Shown here piece by piece: positions 26,083 to 33,782 of a stretch of 64,000 nt of DNA. The stretch is from contig NZ_FOSV01000003.1 in the NCBI RefSeq assembly GCF_900114375.1, positions 268,936-332,935 on the forward strand, written 5' to 3'. The position numbers and the translations under genes were made by a program. The DNA comes from Methylorubrum salsuginis (GTDB lineage Bacteria; Pseudomonadota; Alphaproteobacteria; Rhizobiales; Beijerinckiaceae). The notes under the pieces are model-generated. The model worked only from the letters and a program-made list of their open reading frames with translations. It was not told where the DNA came from and made no database searches. Each line of letters starts with the position of its first letter. Positions within the stretch are counted from its first letter, which is position 1.

Positions 26083-27092
26083 ACCGCTTCGATTACGTCC
26101 GCCCCAACACCGTGGCGGAGGCAGTGCAGGCGCTCGGCGCCGATCCGCAGGCGCGCTTCATCGCGGGCGGCACCAATCTGATCGACCTGATGAAGTACGA
26201 TGTCGAGCGGCCGGGCCGGCTCATCGACATCACCCGCCTGCCGCTGCGCGACATCACGGAGCAGGACGGGGGCTACCGCATCGGCGCGCTCGTGACCAAC
26301 GCGACCGTGGCCTACGACGCACGGATCAAGGAGCGCTACCCGCTCCTGTCGAGCGCGATCCTGGCCGGCGCCTCGGCGCAGCTGCGCAACGCCGCCTCGA
26401 CCGGCGGAAACCTGCTGCAGCGCACCCGCTGCTACTACTTCTACGACACGGCTACGCCCTGCAACAAGCGCGAGCCGGGCACGGGCTGCGGCGCCATCGG
26501 CGGCGTCAACCGCATCCACGCGATTCTGGGCGCCAGCGAGCACTGCATCGCCACCCACCCCTCCGACATGGCCGTGGCGCTGGCCGCCCTGGAAGCCGTG
26601 GTGCAGGTGAGCGGGCCGAACGGCGACCGCTCGATTCCGCTCAGTGAGTTCCACCGCCTGCCCGGCGACGATCCGGCCAAGGACACCAACCTCGCACCGG
26701 GCGAGATCATCGTCGCGGTCGATCTGCCGGCCAAACAATTCAAGACCAACTACACCTACCTGAAACTGCGCGACCGGCTGTCCTACGCCTTCGCGCTGGT
26801 CTCGGTCGCCGCCGCCCTCGAGCTCGATGGCGAGACCATCCGCACCGCGCGCCTTGCCCTCGGCGGCGTCGCCCACAAGCCCTGGCGCAACCCGGAGGCC
26901 GAAGCGCTGCTTCAGGGCAAGCCGGCCACCCGCGAGACCTTCCAGGCGGCCGCCGACCTGATCCTTCGGGAGGCCAAGCCGCAATCGACCAACGGCTTCA
27001 AGATCGAGCTGGCGCGCCGCGCCATCGTCCGCGGCCTGGAGCAGGCCGCCGCCGGTACGCCCCAGTCCCAGTCCGACAAGCGCATCCAGTAA
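26079..27092 (+). CDS. paoB: Aldehyde oxidoreductase, FAD subunit (PaoB/YagS-like)
   Basis: This 337-residue subunit binds FAD and an extra iron-sulfur cluster. FAD-binding signatures are RFIAGGTNLIDLMKYDV and NAASTGGNLLQRTRC. Directly after this lies the insert that in PaoB ligates an unusual [4Fe-4S] cluster; the cysteines are present (TRCYYFYD, PCNKREPGTGC, SEHCIATHP). The CO-dehydrogenase flavoprotein C-terminal domain follows (YLKLRDRLSYAFALVSVAAAL). Translation is coupled to the 2Fe-2S subunit, and the catalytic subunit follows after 10 bases. Confidence 0.92.
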   Translation: MNRFDYVRPNTVAEAVQALGADPQARFIAGGTNLIDLMKYDVERPGRLIDITRLPLRDITEQDGGYRIGALVTNATVAYDARIKERYPLLSSAILAGASAQLRNAASTGGNLLQRTRCYYFYDTATPCNKREPGTGCGAIGGVNRIHAILGASEHCIATHPSDMAVALAALEAVVQVSGPNGDRSIPLSEFHRLPGDDPAKDTNLAPGEIIVAVDLPAKQFKTNYTYLKLRDRLSYAFALVSVAAALELDGETIRTARLALGGVAHKPWRNPEAEALLQGKPATRETFQAAADLILREAKPQSTNGFKIELARRAIVRGLEQAAAGTPQSQSDKRIQ

Positions 27093-27102
27093 GGAGTCGC
27101 CT

Positions 27103-29364
27103 ATGACCGTCCAGTTCAGCCCGGCGGCCGGCCGCGACCGCTTCGTCGGCCAAGCCATCAGCCGCGTCGATGGCCCGGCGAAAGTCACCGGCCTCGCCAA
27201 ATATGCCGGCGAGTTCGCCGCGCCCGACCTCGCCTACGGCGTCGTCGTGTCGAGCGCCATCGCCAAGGGCCGCATCGCGCGGATCGACTCCGGCGCGGCC
27301 GAGGCCGTGCCCGGCGTGGTGAAGGTGATCACCCACGAAAACCGCCCGGCGACCTCGCAGAAGCCGGAGGATTATCAGGACGCGGTGGCGCCCCCCGGCG
27401 CGCCGTTCCAGGCGCTGGCGAGCGACCGCATCGTGTTCTCGGGCCAGCCGGTGGCGCTCGTCGTCGCCGAGGATTTCGAGACCGCGCGCTACGCCGCCTC
27501 GCTGGTGAGGGTCGAGTACGAGACCGCCGCCCCGCTCACCGATGTCGCGGCGCAGGCTGGTGAATCCTACGATCCACCGATGAAGCGGGCCGGCATCAAG
27601 CCACCGCCGGAGCCGTGGGGCGACGCCGCGGGGGCGTTCGACGGCGCGGACATTCGCGTCAACGGCCAGTACCGGATGGCCGACGAGCATCACAACCCGA
27701 TGGAGCCGCACGCCTCGACCGTGGTCGTGGAGAAGGACGGCAGCTACACGGTCTACGACAAGATCCAGGGCGTCTCGAACACCCACGACTACATCGCCGG
27801 CGCCTTCGGCTTGAAGCCGGAGCAGGTGCGGGTCCTGAACCCCTATCTCGGCGGCGGCTTCGGCTCGGGGCTTCGCCCGCAATACCAGCTGTTCCTGGCG
27901 ATGCTGGCGGCAAAAGACCTCGGCCGCTCGGTGCGGGTGACGCTGACCCGCGACCAGATGTGGTCCTTCACCTACCGCTCCGAGGCGATCCAGACGATCT
28001 CGCTCGGCGCCGACCGCTCGGGCAAGCTGACCGCGCTCAAGCACGATGCGGTGCAGGGCACCTCGACCTACGAGGATTACCAGGAGGTCGTCGTCAACTG
28101 GTCGGGCGTCCTCTACGATTGCGACAACGTCGCACTCACCTACAGCCTGACCAAGCTCGACACGCCGACGCCGGGCGACATGCGGGCCCCGGGTGCCGTC
28201 ACCGGCGTCTACGCCATCGAGACGGCGATGGACGAACTCGCCTACGCCTCGGGCCAGGATCCGGTGCAGTTGCGCCTGAAGAACTATTCCGAGGGCGACC
28301 AGACCGAGGACAAGCCGTTCGGCTCGAAGGAGCTGCGCGAGGCGTTCCGCCAGGGATCGGAAGCCTTCGGTTGGGCGAGCCGCAAGCCCGAGCCCCGCTC
28401 CATGCGCGAGGGACGTGAACTGGTCGGCTGGGGCATGGCGACCGGCATCTGGGAATCGATGATGATGCAGTCGAGCGCCCGCGCGGTGCTCGGTGCGGAC
28501 GGGCGGCTGGAGGTCGGCAACCAGACCGGCGATATCGGCACCGGCACCTACACGATCCTGACCCAGATCGCCGCCGACACGCTGGGTCTCCCGCTCGACC
28601 ACGTCACGACCAAGCTCGGCGACACCACCCTGGCGCAGGCTCCCGTGGCCGGCGGCTCGTGGACCGCGGCCTCGTCGGGGACCGCCGTGATGAAGGCCTG
28701 TCGCGATCTCGCCGAGCAGGTTTTTCGGCTCGCCCGCGGCATGGACAACTCGCCGCTCGCCAACGTCGATTTCGAGCGCGTGGTCTTCACCAACGGCCGG
28801 ATCGAAGTCTCGGGCGATCCCTCGAAGGGCGTCGCGCTCACCGACGTGATGAGGGCCACCGGCACGGACAAGCTGGAAGCGACCGGCGAAGCCGCGCCCG
28901 ACAAGGACTTCGAAGAAAAGTACAACGCCTACACCCACTCCGCGATCTTCGCCGAGGTGAAGATCGACGAGGAGTTGGGCGTCGTGCGCTGCACCCGCGT
29001 CGTCTCGGCGATCGCGGCCGGCAAGGTGCTGAACCCGAAGACCGCCCGCAGCCAGATCCTCGGCGGCGTCGTCATGGGGATCGGCTCGGCGCTGCACGAG
29101 GAATCGATGCTCGACCACCGCATTGGCCGGTTCATGAACCACAATCTCGGCGAGTATCACGTGCCGGTCCATGCCGACATTCCCGACATCGACGTGATCT
29201 TCGTCGATGAGGAGGACAAGGCGAACCCCCTCGGCGTGAAGGGCCTGGGCGAGATCGGCATCGTCGGCGTCGCCGCCGCCATCGCCAACGCGGTGTTCCA
29301 CGCCACGGGCAAGCGCATCCGCCACCTGCCGATCACCATCGACAAGATCCTCGGCGCGGATTGA
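27103..29364 (+). CDS. paoC: Aldehyde oxidoreductase, molybdenum catalytic subunit (PaoC/YagR-like)
   Basis: This 753-residue subunit of the xanthine oxidase superfamily binds the molybdenum cofactor and oxidises aldehydes, probably aromatic ones if it behaves like PaoABC. It begins RFVGQAISRVDGPAKVTGLAKYAGE, has the cofactor-binding loops LNPYLGGGFGSG and DMRAPGAVTGVYAIE, then QTGDIGTGTYTILTQ and GGSWTAASSGTAV. It ends with the catalytic glutamate loop GVKGLGEIGIVGVAAA. AAGGAG precedes the ATG. No dedicated cofactor-insertion chaperone (PaoD/XdhC) gene is adjacent; it must be elsewhere. Confidence 0.93.
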   Translation: MTVQFSPAAGRDRFVGQAISRVDGPAKVTGLAKYAGEFAAPDLAYGVVVSSAIAKGRIARIDSGAAEAVPGVVKVITHENRPATSQKPEDYQDAVAPPGAPFQALASDRIVFSGQPVALVVAEDFETARYAASLVRVEYETAAPLTDVAAQAGESYDPPMKRAGIKPPPEPWGDAAGAFDGADIRVNGQYRMADEHHNPMEPHASTVVVEKDGSYTVYDKIQGVSNTHDYIAGAFGLKPEQVRVLNPYLGGGFGSGLRPQYQLFLAMLAAKDLGRSVRVTLTRDQMWSFTYRSEAIQTISLGADRSGKLTALKHDAVQGTSTYEDYQEVVVNWSGVLYDCDNVALTYSLTKLDTPTPGDMRAPGAVTGVYAIETAMDELAYASGQDPVQLRLKNYSEGDQTEDKPFGSKELREAFRQGSEAFGWASRKPEPRSMREGRELVGWGMATGIWESMMMQSSARAVLGADGRLEVGNQTGDIGTGTYTILTQIAADTLGLPLDHVTTKLGDTTLAQAPVAGGSWTAASSGTAVMKACRDLAEQVFRLARGMDNSPLANVDFERVVFTNGRIEVSGDPSKGVALTDVMRATGTDKLEATGEAAPDKDFEEKYNAYTHSAIFAEVKIDEELGVVRCTRVVSAIAAGKVLNPKTARSQILGGVVMGIGSALHEESMLDHRIGRFMNHNLGEYHVPVHADIPDIDVIFVDEEDKANPLGVKGLGEIGIVGVAAAIANAVFHATGKRIRHLPITIDKILGAD

Positions 29365-29496
29365 TTCCTTCGGGATGAGGAAAGGGATGCGGCCCGGTGC
29401 GCCCCTGCGCTCCGGGCCGTGTCGTGTTCCGGCACCGCCCTTGCACGTCGGGGGACCGGGTGTACGAAGCGGATCGTCCATCGGAGCAGCGCGGTC

Positions 29497-29865
29497 TTGA
29501 ACACCCTTCTGGTCTTCCTCGGCGCCGGGCTCGGCGGCGTCCTGCGCCATGGCGTCAACTTCGCCGCCGTCCGGCTCGGATCGTCGTTCCCGTGGGGGAC
29601 GCTCGGCATCAACGTGCTCGGCTCGGTGCTGATGGGGGTGGTCACCGGCTGGTTCGCCCTGCGCGGCGGGCCGCCCCAGGCGCGCCTGTTCCTCGCCACC
29701 GGCATGCTCGGCGGCTTCACCACCTTCTCGACCTTCTCGCTGGAGGCCTTCACCCTGATCGAGCGGGGCGATTGGGGCGCGGCGCTCGCCTATGTCCTGA
29801 TCTCGCTCCTGGCCGGGGTCGGCGGGCTCGCCCTCGCGCTCGCGGCCATGCGGCATCTGCTGTGA
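29497..29865 (+). CDS. crcB: Fluoride-specific ion channel CrcB/Fluc
   Basis: This 122-residue inner-membrane protein exports fluoride and works as an antiparallel dimer. Family marks are GAGLGGVLRHGVN, GSSFPWGTLGINVLGS with the conserved asparagine, and the phenylalanine-box region ATGMLGGFTTFSTFSLE. It has four membrane segments. I chose the TTG start at 29497 (reading LNTLLVFLGAG, with GGAG upstream) because the ATG-initiated reading at 29419 adds a hydrophilic non-family extension. The VanX-like gene follows after 11 bases. Confidence 0.92.
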   Translation: MNTLLVFLGAGLGGVLRHGVNFAAVRLGSSFPWGTLGINVLGSVLMGVVTGWFALRGGPPQARLFLATGMLGGFTTFSTFSLEAFTLIERGDWGAALAYVLISLLAGVGGLALALAAMRHLL

Positions 29866-29876
29866 GGAGAGCGGCG

Positions 29877-30527
29877 ATGACCGGACTGATCGGGCTGGCC
29901 CTGACGGGCGCGGGGCAAGCGGATCCGCTCTTCGTCGACGCCGCCGGGATCGTACCGGGCCTTGCCGTCGAGATGCGTTACGCCGGCTCCGACAACTTCG
30001 TCGGGCGGCCGATTGCCGGCTACGAGGCGCCGCGCTGCCTGCTGACGCCGCAGGCCGCGCAGGCGCTCGCCCGGGTCCAGGCCGACCTCGCGCCGGAAGG
30101 CCTCGGCCTCAAGGTGTTCGACTGCTACCGACCGGTCCGGGCGGTCGCCGACTTCGCCGCCTGGGCCCGCGATCCGGCGGATGCCCGGATGAAGCCGGCC
30201 TATTACCCGCGCACCGACAAGGCCGACCTGTTCCGCCTCGGCTACATCGCCGAGCGCTCGGCCCATTCCCGCGGCTCGACCGTGGACCTCACCCTGGTGC
30301 GGCTGGCCGACGGCTCAGAACTCGACATGGGCACGCCGTTCGATCTGTTCGACGAGGCCTCCGCCAGCGACTCGGGGCGGGTGGGGCCGGCGGCGCGGGC
30401 GAACCGTCGGCGCCTGCGCACGGCGATGATTCGGGCCGGCTTTGCGCCCTATCCTCAGGAATGGTGGCACTTCACCCTGAAGGACGAGCCGTTCCCGGCA
30501 ACGGCCTTCGACCGGCCGGTGCGGTGA
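29877..30527 (+). CDS. D-alanyl-D-alanine dipeptidase (VanX/DdpX family)
   Basis: This 216-residue zinc peptidase should hydrolyse D-Ala-D-Ala, probably for cell-wall turnover rather than glycopeptide resistance, as no vanA or vanH gene is nearby. The zinc-site motif AHSRGSTVDLTLV gives His and Asp ligands, and EWWHFTL gives the catalytic Glu and third His ligand. VFDCYRPVRAVADFAAWA matches the family core with the substrate-binding Arg. The N-terminus (LIGLALTGAGQA) could be a short export signal. GAGGAGAG precedes the ATG. The crcB gene lies 11 bases upstream. Confidence 0.92.
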   Translation: MTGLIGLALTGAGQADPLFVDAAGIVPGLAVEMRYAGSDNFVGRPIAGYEAPRCLLTPQAAQALARVQADLAPEGLGLKVFDCYRPVRAVADFAAWARDPADARMKPAYYPRTDKADLFRLGYIAERSAHSRGSTVDLTLVRLADGSELDMGTPFDLFDEASASDSGRVGPAARANRRRLRTAMIRAGFAPYPQEWWHFTLKDEPFPATAFDRPVR

Positions 30528-30695
30528 CGTCGCGGCGCCGTCAGCGCCAACTCGCCGCGCCGCGCGGCCTTTTCGGGCCCGCTTGAATTCTTCCAAATCG
30601 AGACTGGGTCGATCGCGCGGAAACACAAGTTAAAGTATTTCCAATGTTTTGCGCAGGACTTGCGGTAAACAGAAAACTCGCGTCATCATCGGGTC

Positions 30696-30920
30696 ATGAC
30701 GCATATCTTGACACTTCCGACCCCGTTCCGGCACCGATCTGCGCGGATCCCCGCGGATACGCTTCCGGCGCAATCCGAGCCGATCTTCGAGACCCTCCTC
30801 GACGGCCTGCGCAGCGTGTGGTGGGACGGTTCGTCCGTGGCGCTCAGCCGGGCCGGGCTCGAAGCCCTGGTCGGGCTGGAACCGGGCGATGCCACCCCGC
30901 GCCGGAGGCTCTTCTCGTGA
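30696..30920 (+). CDS. Small protein of unknown function, first of a coupled pair
   Basis: I do not recognise this 74-residue protein (core AQSEPIFETLLDGLRSVWWDGSSVALSRAGLEALVG). It has no membrane segment. The upstream 110 bases are unusually AT-rich for this window and could hold a promoter. Its stop overlaps the GTG start of the next gene as GTGA, which supports both being real and co-translated. Confidence 0.55.
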   Translation: MTHILTLPTPFRHRSARIPADTLPAQSEPIFETLLDGLRSVWWDGSSVALSRAGLEALVGLEPGDATPRRRLFS

Positions 30921-31246
30921 AGCCGCATCCGCAAGCCGCCCGGCCCGACACGGAGGAGCGCGCGGCGCAGGCCGCCCTGGAGCGGGCCCTCACGGTGGCG
31001 TTCTGGCAGGTGATCCAGTGCCGGCCGATGCCGGCCATGGCCGCCCTGGAGGCCGCGGCCCGCACCGTCGGCACCCTCTACCGGCAGGTCGCGGCGGCGC
31101 ACGGCCCGCACGGCACCTGCGCCTGCGGCTGGGAGCCCGATCCGGAGGCCGACCTGATCGTGCTCGAAGCCATGCTGGCGGCGGGCCTGACGCCCCAGCC
31201 GACCGCCACCGACCTCGCCGCGATGGTGCCGGCCGGGCGGGCGTGA
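30917..31246 (+). CDS. Small protein of unknown function, second of a coupled pair
   Basis: This 109-residue protein is not recognised. It is mostly helical and Ala-rich (AQAALERALTVAFWQVIQCRPMPAMAALEAAARTVGTLYRQV), with a notable CACGW motif in the middle. It starts at GTG 30917, overlapping the upstream stop by 4 bases; no other start gives a better context. Confidence 0.55.
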   Translation: MKPHPQAARPDTEERAAQAALERALTVAFWQVIQCRPMPAMAALEAAARTVGTLYRQVAAAHGPHGTCACGWEPDPEADLIVLEAMLAAGLTPQPTATDLAAMVPAGRA

Positions 31247-31342
31247 GCGACGCCTTCGGGGTGCTTGACGATTTGGTTACCAAGGCGCCCGATGCTCGAA
31301 GGGACGCGGGGTCGATTCGCTCCCGCGCGCCGGGAGTGTCCG

Positions 31343-31495
31343 ATGGAACAGCTCTACCGCGGCGTCGAAACTTCGCTTCTCGCGCTCACCTTCGCCCTCA
31401 TGGTGGCCGCGGCGGCCATCCCGACCTTCCCGCGTCACGATATGACCGAGACGACGCTGCCGATGATCAGCGTCGGCCCCGACGAGGCGCCGTAG
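31343..31495 (+). CDS. Possible 50-residue membrane microprotein
   Basis: The ATG at 31343 has an upstream GGAG and encodes one hydrophobic helix (SLLALTFALMVAAAAIPTF) followed by a polar tail (RHDMTETTLPMISVGPDEAP). It has no recognised family. The frame extends further upstream, but that part is Arg-rich and unlikely to be translated. Confidence 0.5.
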   Translation: MEQLYRGVETSLLALTFALMVAAAAIPTFPRHDMTETTLPMISVGPDEAP

Positions 31496-31589
31496 CGGCT
31501 CGAGGCCGTATCCGGCCTGATCGCCTCAGGCCGGCATCGCTCCGTCGTCGTTCAGGCGTGCACTCTCTCTCGGAGTGCGCTCGCGCGGC

Positions 31590-32402
31590 TCAGCGCGAGG
31601 CGACCGCGACCGGCCTGTCGGCTCCCTGGCGCCGCAGCGTCAGGAGGCCGGCGACGAGGGCGACCAGCACGAGCGCGCCCTGCGTGCCGATCACCTCCCA
31701 GGTGCCGTTGTTGAGGCCCCACTCGGACACGAAGGCGGGAACGCCGTCGGTGGTGAAGGGCAGGATCTGCTGCTCCTGAAGCTCTTGGAACGCCTCGCCG
31801 ACCATGCGCAGGCCCATCAGGAACAGGAAGGCGGAAGTCACCAGGAACATCGGCCGCAGCGGCAGGCGGAAGGCGAGCCACTGCATCGCCACGAACATCC
31901 CCGCGAGCGCCAGTGCCGCGACTCCGAGGCCGCCGAGCAGGGCGCCGTCGAAGCCGTTGCCGCCCTTGGCCAGGGCATGCAGGAACAGGATCGTCTCGGC
32001 GCCCTCGCGGAACACCGCTAGGAAGGCGATGCCGGCAAGCGACAGCATCGTGCCGGCCCCGAGCGCCCGCTCGGCCAGACGGTTCAGGTCCGCCTGCCAC
32101 GCCTTCGGATCCTGGCGCAGGAACATCCAGCCGCTCATGTAGAACATGAGCACGGCCGCCGCGAGCATGATCACGGCCTCGAACAGGTCGCTGTGGTTGC
32201 CGTCGTAGAAGACCTGGAACACCCAGGCCGCGGCGAGGCTCGCCACCACCGCGCCCAGCGCACCCATGTAGACCGGTGCGATCCGGTCCGCGGCGCCGGC
32301 CCGCCGGAGGAAAGCGGCCAGCGCGGCGATCACCAGCATCGCCTCCAGCCCCTCGCGGAACAGGATGGTGAAGGCCTGCACGAAGGTCGATCCGCCTTCC
32401 AT
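31590..32402 (-). CDS. FTR1-family high-affinity iron permease
   Basis: This 270-residue inner-membrane protein has seven predicted membrane segments. It carries the two REGxE iron-binding motifs of FTR1/EfeU permeases: REGLEAML in the first segment (about 16-23) and REGAETILFLHAL in the fourth (about 129-141). It should take up iron across the inner membrane. EfeU usually works with EfeO and EfeB, which are not adjacent here. The ATG at 32402 gives the standard family start. A 10-bp-arm inverted repeat lies about 80 bases upstream and may be regulatory. Confidence 0.9.
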   Translation of the reverse strand: MEGGSTFVQAFTILFREGLEAMLVIAALAAFLRRAGAADRIAPVYMGALGAVVASLAAAWVFQVFYDGNHSDLFEAVIMLAAAVLMFYMSGWMFLRQDPKAWQADLNRLAERALGAGTMLSLAGIAFLAVFREGAETILFLHALAKGGNGFDGALLGGLGVAALALAGMFVAMQWLAFRLPLRPMFLVTSAFLFLMGLRMVGEAFQELQEQQILPFTTDGVPAFVSEWGLNNGTWEVIGTQGALVLVALVAGLLTLRRQGADRPVAVASR

Positions 32403-32841
32403 GTCCGTCGAACTCCCGGCTCGATCCGGCGCCGCACGCGCACCGGAACGCTGCGGCCCCATCGAGGACCGAACTCAAGATCGAACAATCCTCGATCGCG
32501 TCGAGAAGAGGATTGTTTGGAAACGTTCCGAACAAGTCGAGGGACGGTCGCCTCGGCGGCCCTCCGGCAGATGTTCGACGTTTCGTCGCCGTATAACTGT
32601 TCACGCCGGCCCCGCAAGCAGGCCCGCGCGCCCCGTCCTCGCGGCCAATTCCCGCGAGTGCGCCGTGCCGGAGATCGCCGCGGCGACAAATTTCCGCCTC
32701 TTTTGCCGATTCGCGGCGAAACCCCGCGGCCGGGTCGCGAATTGATACGGCAAAGGCGCGGACGACCTGCGGTGCGGGTCAGGCCCGCACGCATCAGGCA
32801 CAGGGAGCGCGCCCCTCGGGCGGCGCGCGGGCAGGATATCC
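32403..32841. other. Divergent promoter region of the FTR1 gene with inverted repeats
   Basis: This 439-base gene-free stretch has two notable palindromes: the perfect AACAATCCTC / GAGGATTGTT at 32484-32517 and a larger imperfect one at about 32694-32760. It must hold the FTR1 promoter on the minus strand and that of the small secreted protein on the plus strand. Confidence 0.5.
32484..32517. promoter_or_regulatory. Perfect inverted repeat upstream of the FTR1 permease
   Basis: Arms of 10 bp, AACAATCCTC and GAGGATTGTT, are separated by 14 bases that themselves contain TCGATCGCGTCGA. It lies 82 bases upstream of the permease start. It has no T-run on either side, so an operator or leader hairpin is more likely than a terminator. 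It does not match the iron-box patterns I know. Confidence 0.5.
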
Positions 32842-33093
32842 ATGGCACCCAAGCTCTTCGCCGCGGCCGGCTTCGGCCTCGTCCTGTTCGGCATGTCCGC
32901 AGCGCTCGCCGCTCCGGCTGCGGATCGCGGCACCCGCCAGATGGCGGAAGCGAGCCAGGTCCGTCCGGTTTCCGACATCCGCCCGGCGGAGGCCGAGTCC
33001 GAGGACGACGTCGCCAATTGCAGCAAGCTGCGCAAGCGGCTCTGGATCGAGGGCGAGGGCTGGATCGTGCGTCGGGTGACGATCTGCCGGTAG
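32842..33093 (+). CDS. Small secreted protein of unknown function
   Basis: This 83-residue product has a signal peptide (LFAAAGFGLVLFGMSAALAAPA) and a mature part of about 60 residues with two cysteines (VANCSKLRKRLW, VTICR) that may form a disulfide. The end WIEGEGWIVRRVTICR resembles short periplasmic proteins common in Methylobacterium and relatives, but I cannot name a family. AGGA precedes the ATG. Confidence 0.65.
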   Translation: MAPKLFAAAGFGLVLFGMSAALAAPAADRGTRQMAEASQVRPVSDIRPAEAESEDDVANCSKLRKRLWIEGEGWIVRRVTICR

Positions 33094-33212
33094 GGCGCCC
33101 TCTCAGCACTCTGCCTCGCTGGCGCCGGGCCCGTCTCCGGAACGAGCATGGGCGGCAGGATTTGACTCCTCGAATCGTCGCCGCGCCGAGCGCCCATCCG
33201 GAGACCCGCCTC

Positions 33213-33674
33213 TTGCCCAACCTCTCCCCTCGTCTCGCCCGCTCCCTCGCCGCCGGCACCCTCCTCGCCGTGGCCGCCAGCGCCGCGCAGGCCGAGTCCC
33301 TCTCCTATGTCGGCACGGGCTACGGCCAGCGGGTCTACGCCGCATCGGGCTACGGCTTTGCCGGCAACGCCATCGACGGGAGCTATGTCGGCGCGCCCTT
33401 CACCCGCGTTCCGAGCCCGGACCGCCTGGTGCCGCCGGCCTGGGGGTACGGCACCTACGGCGTGCCGACGGTGGCCGGCATCCGCGATACGCCTTCGGCC
33501 CGTCCGGCCCTCTACGTGATCGAGCGCCAAGGCCGCGCAGAGAACCGTCTGCTCCCCCGCCGCAGCGCCAAGGTCGTCTCTCGCGGCCGGGACGGGACCT
33601 GGACCGATGCCGGGATCGGCGCGGCCGAGCGCAGCGGCGCCCAGGTGGTCCCGATGCGCGTGCCGGGCCGATAG
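33213..33674 (+). CDS. Secreted protein of unknown function
   Basis: This 153-residue protein starts at TTG 33213, with GGAG upstream, and has a signal peptide (LARSLAAGTLLAVAASAAQA). The mature part is Tyr/Gly/Pro-rich (YVGTGYGQRVYAASGYGFAGNAID ... PPAWGYGTYGVPTVAGIRDTPSARPALYVIE). No domain is recognised. The TTG start is inferred, because no ATG or GTG gives a complete signal peptide. Confidence 0.65.
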   Translation: MPNLSPRLARSLAAGTLLAVAASAAQAESLSYVGTGYGQRVYAASGYGFAGNAIDGSYVGAPFTRVPSPDRLVPPAWGYGTYGVPTVAGIRDTPSARPALYVIERQGRAENRLLPRRSAKVVSRGRDGTWTDAGIGAAERSGAQVVPMRVPGR

Positions 33675-33782
33675 CCGGAGCCGGTCGCGCAAAATCGCCC
33701 GCACGGGGCAAATCCGCGGCGGCGGCGTGAGAGGGCGTTAAGACATCTTGTGCACGATCATCCTCGGCCGAGGGGGAAGATC

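Noticed and set aside
29365..29496. Possible fluoride riboswitch before crcB
   Set aside because: I looked for the conserved GGNGAUGG / CUGAUGA-type core and did not find it; only generic GC-rich sequence was present.
26998..29856. A 952-codon open frame on the minus strand opposite the molybdenum subunit gene
   Set aside because: High-GC third positions keep antisense frames open; the plus-strand subunit has complete cofactor motifs and an SD.
29877..30527. Glycopeptide-resistance determinant because of the VanX-like protein
   Set aside because: There is no VanA-type ligase, VanH dehydrogenase or VanRS pair nearby; standalone members are common cell-wall enzymes.
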